A stretch of 64,000 nucleotides of DNA from Epilithonimonas sp. JDS (GCF_021261315.1 NZ_JAJSAX010000002.1:496001-560000), one strand, 5' to 3'. Positions 16,787 to 25,306 are shown, numbered from the stretch's first letter. Numbers and translations are program-made. Notes: a model not told the origin generated them from the sequence alone.

Positions 16787-18439
16787 TTGAAGATATTTGC
16801 ATTATTCGCTCTCATAATAATTTATTCTTGTTCGAAAGAAACTGTTTCCAACGAAAAACTCACGAATGATTTTTATGACAAAGCTTATGATTACCGGGAA
16901 AAAGGACAAATAGACAGTTCGTTTCTGTACTTCTACAAAGCTAAAGATCTCTTTCTCCAACAAAAAGACAGTTTTGGAGCAGGAAAATGTTTGGCTAATC
17001 TTGCCATTATCCAAGAAACAAAAGGTGATTACTTTGGAAGTCAGGAAACAGCAATTTCGGCCTTGCGATATTTCAACCCAAAAGATTCTCTGCAACACAA
17101 TTATTTATCAATCAACTACAACACTTTAAGTCTGGCTTCCAGTAAATTAAAGAATTACCCGAAGGCGATAGATTTTTATATTAAAGCAATCAATCTTGCA
17201 AATGATCCCGCGAACAAATTCCTGTATGAAAACAATTTAGCGATTACTTATAAAGAAGAAAAAGAATATCAGAAAGCAATATCAATCTTTGAAAATCTTA
17301 TCAGGGAAAAATCAACAGATAAATCTTCACCGAAAGTATTTGACAATCTTGCATATACAAAATGGCTTCAAAATCCTGAGCATAATCCCGTACCGGAATT
17401 TCACCGAATTTTAAAAATCAGATTGAAAGAAAAAGACTATTGGGGACTGAATGCGAGCTACTCTCATCTGGCAGATTATTACAGCGTGAATGAAAAAGAC
17501 TCTGCACTATTCTACGCTACCAAGATGTACAGCATTGCAAAAGAAATCAAAAGCCCGGATGACCAGACGGAAGCGCTGCAAAAGTTAATTTCGTTGGAAA
17601 ATTCGGACACTTCTCTGGCATATTTCAAATCCTATCAAAAAATCAATGACAGTCTTCAGACGGCAAGAAACAAAGCGAAAAATCAATTTGCAATCATCCG
17701 TTACGAAACCGAAAAAAATAAAGCCGACTACCTAAAAGCAAAAGCAGAAAGTTCCCAAAGACGAAATCAAATCATCAAACAGTATTTTGGAATTGGCTTT
17801 CTAATACTTGTACTTACGGTTATTTATTTCTACATCAAAAGAAGCAAAAAAATTCATCAGCAGGAAAAATTAATCGAGGTCAAAAATACGGAACTGAAAT
17901 ATTCCAAAAAAGTCCACGACCGCGTTGCCAACAAAGTTTACCAAGTGATGTCTGAGGTGGAAAATATTCAGAATCTCGATAGAAATATTCTACTCGACAG
18001 ACTTGAAGAAATCTACGAAATTTCCCGAGACATTTCCTACGAAAAGGATGAATTCGAAAATCTGAATTTCCGGGACCAACTGGCTACTATGCTGAAATCC
18101 TACGCTTCTGACTCTGTTAAGATTTTCATCACAGGAAACGATAACCAAATCTGGAATAAGACAAATCAAAATCAGGAAAATGAAGTCTTCTGCATTCTTC
18201 AGGAATTGATGACCAACATGAAAAAACACAGCCACGCGGAAAAAGTTTTTTTGAAATTTACAGAAGAGGATTCTGTAGTAAACATCGTGTACATCGACAA
18301 CGGCATTGGAATAAAAAATCTCTCACAAAAAAATGGCCTGAAAAATACGGAAACCCGTACAAAAGCTATCAACGGAACTATTATTTTTGACACAGAAACG
18401 GATCGGCTACTGAAAATCACTATTTCATTTCCCGTGTAA
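16787..18439 (+). CDS. TPR-containing sensor histidine kinase (lipoprotein-type start)
   Basis: The 550-residue protein starts at TTG 16787 with a short signal and a lipobox ending in IIYSC (Cys15), so the TPR-rich part (about 25-300) should be anchored outside the inner membrane. A helix (333-350) leads into a cytoplasmic coiled coil and a kinase core: His377 in KKVHDRVANKVYQ is the probable phosphorylation site (HisKA_3-like), the N box is QELMTNMKKHSHA (Asn477), and the G1 box is DNGIGIK (504-510). A C-terminal GL-NTETR--A segment matches the NarX/DegS group. The response regulator gene follows 11 bases downstream. The signal is unknown; TPRs often bind peptides. Confidence 0.88.
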   Translation: MKIFALFALIIIYSCSKETVSNEKLTNDFYDKAYDYREKGQIDSSFLYFYKAKDLFLQQKDSFGAGKCLANLAIIQETKGDYFGSQETAISALRYFNPKDSLQHNYLSINYNTLSLASSKLKNYPKAIDFYIKAINLANDPANKFLYENNLAITYKEEKEYQKAISIFENLIREKSTDKSSPKVFDNLAYTKWLQNPEHNPVPEFHRILKIRLKEKDYWGLNASYSHLADYYSVNEKDSALFYATKMYSIAKEIKSPDDQTEALQKLISLENSDTSLAYFKSYQKINDSLQTARNKAKNQFAIIRYETEKNKADYLKAKAESSQRRNQIIKQYFGIGFLILVLTVIYFYIKRSKKIHQQEKLIEVKNTELKYSKKVHDRVANKVYQVMSEVENIQNLDRNILLDRLEEIYEISRDISYEKDEFENLNFRDQLATMLKSYASDSVKIFITGNDNQIWNKTNQNQENEVFCILQELMTNMKKHSHAEKVFLKFTEEDSVVNIVYIDNGIGIKNLSQKNGLKNTETRTKAINGTIIFDTETDRLLKITISFPV

Positions 18440-18450
18440 AACTTAATTCT

Positions 18451-19116
18451 ATGTTCAAAAAAGTCCTTATTGCAGAAGATTACGAGAGCTTTAATATATC
18501 TGTCCAAAAAGTAGTTGAAGATTTGAAAATCCCAAATCCCAAATTTGATAATTACTGTGACGAAGCATTAAGCAGGTTAAAAATGGCGCTTAAGGAAAAT
18601 GAACCTTTCGAACTTCTAATCACCGATATATCGTTTGATGCAGATCACAGAAAACAAAACATAACCACAGGCCAGCAGCTTGTCGCAGCAGCGAGAGAAA
18701 TACAGCCAGATCTGAAAGTGGTCGTTTTCTCCGTAGAAAAACGGCAGGAAATCATTGACAATCTCTTTACCGAACAAAACATCAATGCTTATGTAAAAAA
18801 AGGGAGGGAAGACGTGAAAGACCTGAAAAAAGCTATCAAAGCGGTTTACAATAATGAAAGATTCATTTCCTATGATCTTAAAAAACCGGTCAAAGACAGG
18901 AATGCATTTGAGTTTTCGCCGCTCGATACGCTTCTTATCTCGCTACTGGCCAACGGAACGCTTGTGAAAAATATTCCGGATTACTTGAAAGAGAAGAATA
19001 TCAAACCATCAAGCATGAGTTATGTAGAGAAAAAGCTGGGTAATATCAGAGAATCGTTGGATGTTAAAAGCAATGAACATCTGATAGCAGTCTGTAAAGA
19101 TTTCGGAATAATATAA
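18451..19116 (+). CDS. Response regulator with a LuxR-like C-terminal domain
   Basis: The 221-residue protein has a receiver domain (1-130) with acidic residues Glu9-Asp10 and phosphoacceptor Asp59 in LLITDISFD, then a C-terminal helical domain (about 150-221: SPLDTLLISLLANGTLVKNIPDYL, VEKKLGNIRESLDVKSNEHLIAVCK) that looks like a diverged LuxR/GerE helix-turn-helix. It is probably phosphorylated by the TPR kinase just upstream and controls transcription. The operon ends at a clear terminator. Targets are unknown. Confidence 0.87.
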   Translation: MFKKVLIAEDYESFNISVQKVVEDLKIPNPKFDNYCDEALSRLKMALKENEPFELLITDISFDADHRKQNITTGQQLVAAAREIQPDLKVVVFSVEKRQEIIDNLFTEQNINAYVKKGREDVKDLKKAIKAVYNNERFISYDLKKPVKDRNAFEFSPLDTLLISLLANGTLVKNIPDYLKEKNIKPSSMSYVEKKLGNIRESLDVKSNEHLIAVCKDFGII

Positions 19117-19151
19117 AATCAGAAAAATAAACGTTTATTATTAAATAAAAG

Positions 19152-19180
19152 AAGGAGACTAAAATTAGTCTCCTTTCTTA
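19152..19180 (+). terminator. Terminator of the kinase-regulator operon
   Basis: AAGGAGACTAA and TTAGTCTCCTT form a perfect 11-base inverted repeat followed by a T-rich stretch. Confidence 0.85.
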
Positions 19181-19331
19181 TATGCTTGACCAAATTATTA
19201 AGAATTGATCATTAAGCAAACAAATCACTTGTGTTTTTAATCTGTGTTTTTGTTTTTTATTTGTGTTTTTTGTTGCTGCAAATATCCGCCAAAAATCAGG
19301 TAGCTTCCTATTAATGGGCGTTACAATGAAA

Positions 19332-19370
19332 GTACACACAAATTTTGAGTGTGTACAATATATGTACACA
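19332..19370. promoter_or_regulatory. GTACACAC inverted repeat plus third half-site
   Basis: GTACACAC (19332-19339) and its complement GTGTGTAC (19349-19356) are separated by 9 bases, and a further TGTACACA lies at 19363-19370. The cluster ends 72 bases before the TPR/LuxR gene and may be its operator. The rest of the 326-base gap (19117-19442) is AT-rich, with GTGTTTTT runs and no reading frame. Confidence 0.4.
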
Positions 19371-19442
19371 AAATAATTGTAAATTGGCTGTTGTCTTTAT
19401 AACACAAACTTTTATAATGATATTTTTTTATTCTGACGGAAA

Positions 19443-21212
19443 ATGAAAAAAAGATTCTTTATTTTTATTTTATTACAATTGTTTGGTCTTTATTATTCAC
19501 AAAGTGATTTTGATAAAGATCAGCATCTCATATACACTTATCTTTACAGCAATGAAGTCGATAAAGCAAAGGCCGTAATTGATTCGAAATTTCTAAATTC
19601 TGATGATGATTCAAAAAAAATAATTGGTTATGTTTATTTAGCTGATTATTATTACGCGACCGAACAAAGCAAGAAAGAAATCGACGCTTTGCAAACTGCG
19701 AAGAAATTAGCTGATGACACCAAAAAAAGTATTGACAAAGCTTACGTTGATTTCGGATTTGCAAAGTATTACAAAGGGAAAAGCAAAAATGAATTATTTA
19801 TAAAATCGCTTAACAAAAGCATCAATTTCTTTAATAAAAAACCAAACGAGAATTTCATTCTGGCACTGCTTTACGAACAAAAATCTTCTTATACAGAAAA
19901 AAACAGGATAGAAAAACTGGATGCATCAGGACATTTGATGGCCAATCAATATGCACTGAAAGCAAATGTTCCAATTCTGATTAACTGGACATATAATAAC
20001 CTGGGAAACTATTACAACAACAGATTTCAGGCGAAAAAGAATAAGCGAGATTATGATTTGGTTCTTAATTATTATCAAAAATCATTTGACTATATCAAGT
20101 TGGTAGATAATCCTGCCGCCAGAAAAAAGGCATTATACGCTTATTACAACAATCTTTCTTTCACTTACAGTATGATCCCAAGCAAGTACGCCAATTCTTT
20201 GGAACTTGCATTCAAAGCTCTGAAGATTGGGGAAAATGATAAATATTTGAAAGTTTATAACTTTTACACCTATTTCAATATTGGTTTCACTTACGAGCTT
20301 TCCGGACAGTTTTCTTTAGCCGAAGAATATTATCTAAAAGCCTACGCAATTTCTGACAACAAAGATTACAGTTTTAGCGATAAAATAGAGCTTTTTGAAA
20401 ATCTTACCAATGTTTATGAAAAATCAAATCAAACTGAAAAAGCTTTAGAATTCTCGAAAAAATCACACGCATTAGCAAAAAATTATTATCAGAAACAATT
20501 TGATGACAACATCAGAACCCTAGAAGTTTATTACAAAACCGAGCAGCAAAACCAACAGATAAAACAACTTGAAGAAACCAATAAAATCTACGCAAAACAG
20601 AGATTTTTGTACATCAGTATAGCGTCATTAGGTTTTATGGGTATCTTATTTCTGGTTTTTTTATTGAGATCCAGACAAAAATTAAACAAGCAAAAAACAG
20701 ATTTGTTGGAAATAGAAAAAAAAGAAACTCAGCTGATCCTACAATTGGAACAGGAGGAAAAGTCGCGTATGAAAGCGGAACAGGAGCTTCTCAATATCAA
20801 ACAGGAACAAATCCAAAAAGAGGCTCTGGCAGCATCATTGAGGCTTGATTCAAAAAATGCTTTCATCAAAGAATTAAAAGACGAATTGAAAGAAAAACAG
20901 GATCCCAATCTGGAAAGGATTTTGAAAAATGAGCAATTCACAGACAACGATCTGACCGAGATGCAAAATACCATTCAAAATGTGCATCCCAATTTCTACA
21001 AACGCCTGAATGACTTATCAAAGATTAAACTTACCAATCTTGATCTGAAATATGCAGCCTATATCTATCTTAATATGGACAATCAGCAGATTTCCAACAT
21101 CCTGAAAGCCGACCCAAACACTGTAAGGGTAACCAAATACAGATTAAAGCAAAAACTCGGCTTGACCAAAGACCAGGACTTAACACATTTTATTCAGAAT
21201 CTTGAGATGTAA
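19443..21212 (+). CDS. TPR-domain transmembrane regulator with LuxR-like output domain
   Basis: This 589-residue protein has a signal peptide (1-19), TPR-like repeats (about 25-365), a membrane helix (about 389-410), a long coiled coil (about 412-490, Glu/Lys/Gln-rich) and a C-terminal LuxR/GerE-type helix-turn-helix (about 525-585, with YAAYIYLNMDNQQISNIL and PNTVRVTKYRLKQKLGL). The layout is the same as in the AraC-type protein at 912 and the kinase at 16787, with a different output. It predicts a periplasmic TPR sensor driving a cytoplasmic DNA-binding domain. It stands alone upstream of tRNA-Gln, which is on the opposite strand. Confidence 0.87.
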   Translation: MKKRFFIFILLQLFGLYYSQSDFDKDQHLIYTYLYSNEVDKAKAVIDSKFLNSDDDSKKIIGYVYLADYYYATEQSKKEIDALQTAKKLADDTKKSIDKAYVDFGFAKYYKGKSKNELFIKSLNKSINFFNKKPNENFILALLYEQKSSYTEKNRIEKLDASGHLMANQYALKANVPILINWTYNNLGNYYNNRFQAKKNKRDYDLVLNYYQKSFDYIKLVDNPAARKKALYAYYNNLSFTYSMIPSKYANSLELAFKALKIGENDKYLKVYNFYTYFNIGFTYELSGQFSLAEEYYLKAYAISDNKDYSFSDKIELFENLTNVYEKSNQTEKALEFSKKSHALAKNYYQKQFDDNIRTLEVYYKTEQQNQQIKQLEETNKIYAKQRFLYISIASLGFMGILFLVFLLRSRQKLNKQKTDLLEIEKKETQLILQLEQEEKSRMKAEQELLNIKQEQIQKEALAASLRLDSKNAFIKELKDELKEKQDPNLERILKNEQFTDNDLTEMQNTIQNVHPNFYKRLNDLSKIKLTNLDLKYAAYIYLNMDNQQISNILKADPNTVRVTKYRLKQKLGLTKDQDLTHFIQNLEM

Positions 21213-21261
21213 CTGATTTCAGAATTGTGTTTTCAGAAAATTTGAAACTTTGAATTAATAA

Positions 21262-21298
21262 ACAAAAAAAAACAACCAGCTGAAATTTAACTGGTTGT
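21262..21298 (-). terminator. Terminator downstream of tRNA-Gln
   Basis: ACAACCAG pairs with CTGGTTGT; on the minus strand it is followed by a T run of about nine bases. It could also end the convergent TPR/LuxR gene. Confidence 0.75.
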
Positions 21299-21311
21299 AA
21301 TTTTACAATTG

Positions 21312-21382
21312 TAGACCCACAGGGATTCGAACCCCAGATGACTGCACCAAAAACAGTAGTGTTACCGCTACACCATAGGTCT
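21312..21382 (-). tRNA. tRNA-Gln (anticodon TTG)
   Basis: The minus strand folds as a complete cloverleaf: acceptor AGACCTA with TGGGTCT, D stem GTGT/ACAC, anticodon stem ACTGT/GCAGT with loop TTTTGGT (anticodon TTG), and a T arm with GGTTCGAATCC. The discriminator base is A; the 3' CCA is not encoded. Confidence 0.95.
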
Positions 21383-21482
21383 GTCCTTTATTGTGGTGCA
21401 AATTTAGAGCTTTTTTCTGAACTTCCAAATTATTTTTAAAAAAAATTGCATAATTTTATAAAATAAATTTTCGCTCATCCTA

Positions 21483-22511
21483 ATGTTAATCGACCTTTCC
21501 AAACCTTTGCCCACTCAACAAACACCATCTAACGAATTTGAAACCAAAGTTTTAGACTTCATAAAAGAATGGTTTTCGGAGTCAAAAACAGTCAAAATTC
21601 AGAGTTCTGGTTCTACCGGAATTCCGAAAATTTTTGAAGTAGAAAAATCAAAAATGTTGAATTCAGCTGAAATGACTTGCAACTTTTTAGGTTTAGAAGA
21701 AGGAAATGTCGCATTAATTTGTCTTCCGGTAGAATATATCTCAGGTAAAATGATGGTCGTAAGAAGTATTCTCAGAAAATTAAAACTTAAAATCGCCGAA
21801 CCTTCCACAAATCCTCTTCAAAATATCAATCAGGAAATCGATTTTTGTGCAATGACGCCTTTGCAGGTCGAAAATTCATTAGACAAACTTCACCTCATCA
21901 AAAAACTCATCATTGGAGGCGCATCAGTTTCTGAAACTTTAAAAGATAGAATTCAACAATCAACAATCAACAACCAACAATCAACCAAAATCTTCGAGAC
22001 TTATGGAATGAGCGAAACGCTTTCTCACATTGCACTCAGACAGATTTTCCCAAATCAGGAAGATTGGTTCACGGTTTTTGAAGGCGTGGAAATATCTTTG
22101 GACGAGAGAGATTGTCTGAAAATTTTTGCCCCAAAATTAAATTCTGAAGTTTTACAGACAAACGATTTGGTTGAAATCAATAATCAAAACCAATTTAGAT
22201 TCCTTGGAAGATTAGATAACGTCATCAATTCCGGAGGCGCAAAGATTTTCCCAGAAGAACTGGAAAAATTAGTCAAACAAAATATTACAAATGAAGTTAT
22301 CTTCCTAGGAATTGAGGATGAAACATTAGGACAAAAATTAATTCTAATAATCGAAGGAAGCGAATCGGAAGAGATCAAGCAAAAACTTTCAACCATCAAC
22401 TACGAAAAATCATTTCATAAACCAAAAGACATTATTTTTGTAGAACAAATCCCAAGAACGCCAAACGGAAAAATCAACCGACTGGCGTTGAAAAAATCAA
22501 TCGAGAAATGA
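21483..22511 (+). CDS. menE: o-Succinylbenzoate-CoA ligase-like AMP-binding enzyme
   Basis: The 342-residue adenylate-forming enzyme has the P-loop-like IQSSGSTGIPK (about 38-48), the ETYGMSETLSHIALR core near 173-187, the hinge LGRLDNVINSGGAKIFPEELE, and the C-terminal catalytic Lys in PRTPNGKINRLALKK. The short form is typical of MenE in Bacteroidota, where it activates o-succinylbenzoate in menaquinone synthesis. No other men gene is in the window, so the symbol rests on length and motifs. Residues 157-168 (QQSTINNQQSTK) come from a CAACAATC-type simple repeat (21954-21987) inside the gene. The stop overlaps the arfB start (ATGA). Confidence 0.82.
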   Translation: MLIDLSKPLPTQQTPSNEFETKVLDFIKEWFSESKTVKIQSSGSTGIPKIFEVEKSKMLNSAEMTCNFLGLEEGNVALICLPVEYISGKMMVVRSILRKLKLKIAEPSTNPLQNINQEIDFCAMTPLQVENSLDKLHLIKKLIIGGASVSETLKDRIQQSTINNQQSTKIFETYGMSETLSHIALRQIFPNQEDWFTVFEGVEISLDERDCLKIFAPKLNSEVLQTNDLVEINNQNQFRFLGRLDNVINSGGAKIFPEELEKLVKQNITNEVIFLGIEDETLGQKLILIIEGSESEEIKQKLSTINYEKSFHKPKDIIFVEQIPRTPNGKINRLALKKSIEK

Positions 22512-22900
22512 AAAACTTCACGTCCGAAATCACCTACAAAACTTCCCGCTCTTCCGGCGCGGGCGGACAAAACGTGAACAAAGTGGAAACCGCTGTCACG
22601 GCGATTTGGAACGTCTCAGAAAGTTATTATTTCTCAGATGAAGAGAAACTAAGAATCTCTGACAAACTCAAAAACCGCATCAATTCCGAAGGTCTTCTCC
22701 AAATGACTTCATCAGAAAGCAGAACGCAACTCGCGAACAAAAAAATCGTGACCCAAAAGATGCTGGAAATGGTAGAAAAATCTTTATTTATTCCAAAATA
22801 CAGAGTTAAAACCAAACCTTCAAAACGACAGGTTCAAAAAAGAATCGACAACAAAAGGAAAATTTCTGAGAAGAAAGACAACCGGAAATTTAAATTTTAA
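22508..22900 (+). CDS. arfB: Alternative ribosome-rescue factor / peptidyl-tRNA hydrolase
   Basis: This 130-residue ArfB-type release factor homologue has the catalytic GGQ in SSGAGGQNVNKVETAV (about 16-31) and a Lys/Arg-rich C-terminal tail (KTKPSKRQVQKRIDNKRK and onward), which enters the mRNA channel of stalled ribosomes. It releases peptides from ribosomes stuck at the end of truncated mRNAs. It is translationally coupled to menE by a 4-base overlap, and its 3' end overlaps the convergent DUF922-type gene by 11 bases. Confidence 0.93.
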   Translation: MKNFTSEITYKTSRSSGAGGQNVNKVETAVTAIWNVSESYYFSDEEKLRISDKLKNRINSEGLLQMTSSESRTQLANKKIVTQKMLEMVEKSLFIPKYRVKTKPSKRQVQKRIDNKRKISEKKDNRKFKF

Positions 22901-23417
22901 AATCCGACAATTCCGCTATTTCTCTGTCAATTTTCTGAGAATATTCGAGCTGCTTGTCCCGAATTCTACCGTGATTCGTCACCGTTTCATAATCCTGCTG
23001 ATAATCTTTGTAATCATCATAGACTCTTTCGTAATACTTCTGCAAAGACTTGACATCCATACTTTTATCACTAATCAACTTCCTGAATCTCCTCGCAAAC
23101 AACTCCGCAATATCAAAATGACTTTGCTCGTGCATCAGCACATTATCCGTTTTATGTTCTGAGTGCGCCCAGGATTTGGACGGGATAAAAAACGATTCAA
23201 TCTTCACTTGTTTGTCAGTGAATTTCTTCGTCGGACTATTCAGCAAGTAGGAAATGCCGCAGAAAGTTGTAGCCGCAGCCTGAGACGTATTCGGCTTGGT
23301 CTGCGACTGGAAATCTGCCCAAACCAATTTCCGGTTTTCATTCCAGAAAATCTTGTCCTGAGCCTTCGCAAATCCCAAGAAAAAGATGAAACCAAGCAGC
23401 AAAAATTGTTTTATCAT
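22890..23417 (-). CDS. Secreted DUF922-like putative zinc protease
   Basis: The 175-residue protein has a signal peptide (MIKQFLLLGFIFFLGFAKAQ). The single strong motif is LMHEQSHFDIAELFARRF (about 109-126), an HExxH-type zinc site with a following Glu, as in the DUF922 group of small predicted metalloproteases. The C-terminal part is helical and charged. Activity is inferred from the motif only. The gene converges on arfB with overlapping ends and sits divergent from cytidine deaminase. Confidence 0.82.
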   Translation of the reverse strand: MIKQFLLLGFIFFLGFAKAQDKIFWNENRKLVWADFQSQTKPNTSQAAATTFCGISYLLNSPTKKFTDKQVKIESFFIPSKSWAHSEHKTDNVLMHEQSHFDIAELFARRFRKLISDKSMDVKSLQKYYERVYDDYKDYQQDYETVTNHGRIRDKQLEYSQKIDREIAELSDFKI

Positions 23418-23496
23418 AGTGATTAGATGATTTTTTTCTTCAAATGTTAATTTGTTACCATAAAACTTGTATTTTTACCTCCCTGCATTTTTAAAG

Positions 23497-23976
23497 ATGG
23501 AAAAAGAAATAAAAATCAATTTTGAAGTAATTCCGAGTTACGAGCAACTCAGCGACATAGAAAAAACACTTTTCGACAAAGCCAAAAACATTCGCCAAAA
23601 CGCCTATGCGCCCTACTCCAACTTCTTTGTGGGCTGTGCACTTCTCCTGGAAAATGGCGAAATCATTACCGGCTCCAATCAGGAAAATGCAGCATATCCA
23701 TCAGGATTGTGCGCAGAAAGAACCGCCATATTCTGGACATCTGCCAATTATCCAAACGAAAAAATAAAAAAAATATTTGTGATTGGCGGCCCAAAAGATG
23801 ACCTGAGTTCCACACCAATTCCACCTTGTGGCGGCTGCAGACAATCAATCCTTGAATACGAAGCAAAACAAAAAGACGTCATCGAAATCTATTTCACATC
23901 CCCAAAGGGAGAAATCATCAAGACAAAATCTGTACGAGATTTGCTGCCATTCTCATTTGACGGCACTTTTTTATAA
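23497..23976 (+). CDS. cdd: Cytidine deaminase
   Basis: This 159-residue enzyme hydrolyses cytidine and deoxycytidine to uridine forms in pyrimidine salvage. Zinc and catalytic motifs are plain: NAYAPYSNFFVGCALL, ENAAYPSGLCAERTAIF (zinc Cys and catalytic Glu), and PIPPCGGCRQSILEY (two zinc Cys). The ATG at 23497 starts MEKEIKINFEVIPSYEQL; an upstream in-frame TTG at 23467 would add ten hydrophobic residues with no family support. The gene is followed 4 bases after its stop by repeat element R2. Confidence 0.95.
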   Translation: MEKEIKINFEVIPSYEQLSDIEKTLFDKAKNIRQNAYAPYSNFFVGCALLLENGEIITGSNQENAAYPSGLCAERTAIFWTSANYPNEKIKKIFVIGGPKDDLSSTPIPPCGGCRQSILEYEAKQKDVIEIYFTSPKGEIIKTKSVRDLLPFSFDGTFL

Positions 23977-23980
23977 ATAA

Positions 23981-24111
23981 TTAGGAGCACGACGATTGGT
24001 CTATCGGCAGACGATTCCAACCTGCTGTCCACTATATCTTTTTCTTTTCCGTTGCCTGAGCGTAGCCGAAGTTAACGGAAAAGAAAAAGGATGCCGTTCC
24101 CATCAGGGCTA
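23981..24111 (+). repeat. Dispersed 3'-UTR hairpin element R2, copy 1
   Basis: Starting 4 bases after the cdd stop it reads TTAGGAGC, a 41-base variable part, CTGTCCACTATATC, a perfect 16-bp stem (CTTTTTCTTTTCCGTT at 24038-24053 with its complement at 24074-24089), then GATGCCGTTCCCATC and AGGGCTA. The loop contains CCTGAGCGTAGCCGAA, a diverged piece of family R3. The second copy is at 62495-62643 on the other strand. Confidence 0.75.
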
Positions 24112-24175
24112 TGTTGACGTTTTGTATTTCTTTTGACGATTCTAACTTCTAAAATCTAATCTCTAACTTCTATTC

Positions 24176-25306
24176 TCAAATCTCAAAGATTCGACTTTCC
24201 TCGTGGATTCTCTTCACCACATTTTCTGTACGTTCTTTATGCGTATCTGTAATGAAAATTTGTCCGAAATTTTCTTTGTTAACCAATTCAATCAATTGAG
24301 AAACTCTGGTGTCATCAAGCTTATCAAAAATATCATCAAGCAAAAGAATCGGAGATTTTCCTGTCAGTTCTTTGATTCGGTTGATTTGAGCAAGTTTTAA
24401 AGAAACCAAAAACGATTTCTGCTGACCTTGCGAGCCGATTTTTTTAATTGAATTTTCGTTCATTTCAAAAATCAAATCGTCCTTGTGAATACCTTTGGAA
24501 GTGTAGGTCAAAACTCGGTCTTTTTCAATTGAAATCGCTAGAAGATGTTTAAAAAAACTGTCAGGCTGAGCGGAGTCGAAGCCTTCGGAAAGATGAGATT
24601 CATAAACCACAGAAACCTTTTCTTTTCCGCCAGAAATGATGTCGTAATAATGTTGGACAATTGGATTTAGGTTCTCAACAAACTCTTTTCTTTTCTCGAA
24701 AATCCGCGTTCCAAAATTAGAAATCGGGTCATCGTAGATTTCCAAAGAATCCTTATCAAAATATCGATTTTTAGCAAAGTTCTTCAACAATGCATTTCTC
24801 TGCTGAATAGTTTTCTGGTACTGAATCAAATCAAAAAGATAAATAGAATCTGTCTGAGAAATCATCGCATCCAGAAACTTCCTGCGACTTTCCCCGGAAT
24901 CTGAAATCAAATTGGAATCGTACGGCGAAATCATTACACTCGGCAGATAACCAATATGGTCCGCCAATCTATCATAAGATTTATCGTTTTTCTTGATGAC
25001 TTTTTTGGATTCTTTTGGCATCAGAATTTTAATCAAATCTTCTTTTTCTTCATTCTGAATCTCGGAATCGATGACGAAGAAATCCATAGTCTTCTGACTT
25101 CCATCTTCCAGTTTCTGACTTAGAATGTTATTGAGGTCAGAATTCCCCAAAAAACTTTTGCCAACAGACAAATAATGAAGTGCATCCAAAATATTGGTCT
25201 TCCCTACACCATTGTTCCCGACGAAACAGTTGATTTGTGGCGAAAAGTCAAACGAGACTTCGGAGTGACTTTTAAAATTGATGAGTGCTAGTTTGTTGAT
25301 AATCAT
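24176..25306 (-). CDS. recF: DNA replication and repair protein RecF
   Basis: RecF loads RecA at gaps in single-stranded DNA together with RecO and RecR. The 376-residue protein shows the Walker A site GNNGVGKTN (30-38), the signature SQGQQKSFLVSLKLAQI near the C-terminal third, Walker B ILLLDDIFDKLDD and the switch ITDTHKER. Residues 240-250 (SEGFDSAQPDS) come from a dispersed R3 repeat inserted in frame (24559-24586), between two conserved blocks. The start ATG overlaps the toxin gene stop, so the toxin-antitoxin pair and recF appear to form one operon. Confidence 0.95.
   Translation of the reverse strand: MIINKLALINFKSHSEVSFDFSPQINCFVGNNGVGKTNILDALHYLSVGKSFLGNSDLNNILSQKLEDGSQKTMDFFVIDSEIQNEEKEDLIKILMPKESKKVIKKNDKSYDRLADHIGYLPSVMISPYDSNLISDSGESRRKFLDAMISQTDSIYLFDLIQYQKTIQQRNALLKNFAKNRYFDKDSLEIYDDPISNFGTRIFEKRKEFVENLNPIVQHYYDIISGGKEKVSVVYESHLSEGFDSAQPDSFFKHLLAISIEKDRVLTYTSKGIHKDDLIFEMNENSIKKIGSQGQQKSFLVSLKLAQINRIKELTGKSPILLLDDIFDKLDDTRVSQLIELVNKENFGQIFITDTHKERTENVVKRIHEESRIFEI
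24559..24586 (-). repeat. Dispersed repeat R3 inside recF
   Basis: TGTCAGGCTGAG, then CGGAGT, then CGAAGCCTTC (plus-strand reading). The same ends with a different 6-base centre occur at 31456-31484 and 43981-44008. It adds the residues GFDSAQPDS to RecF without a frameshift. Confidence 0.75.
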
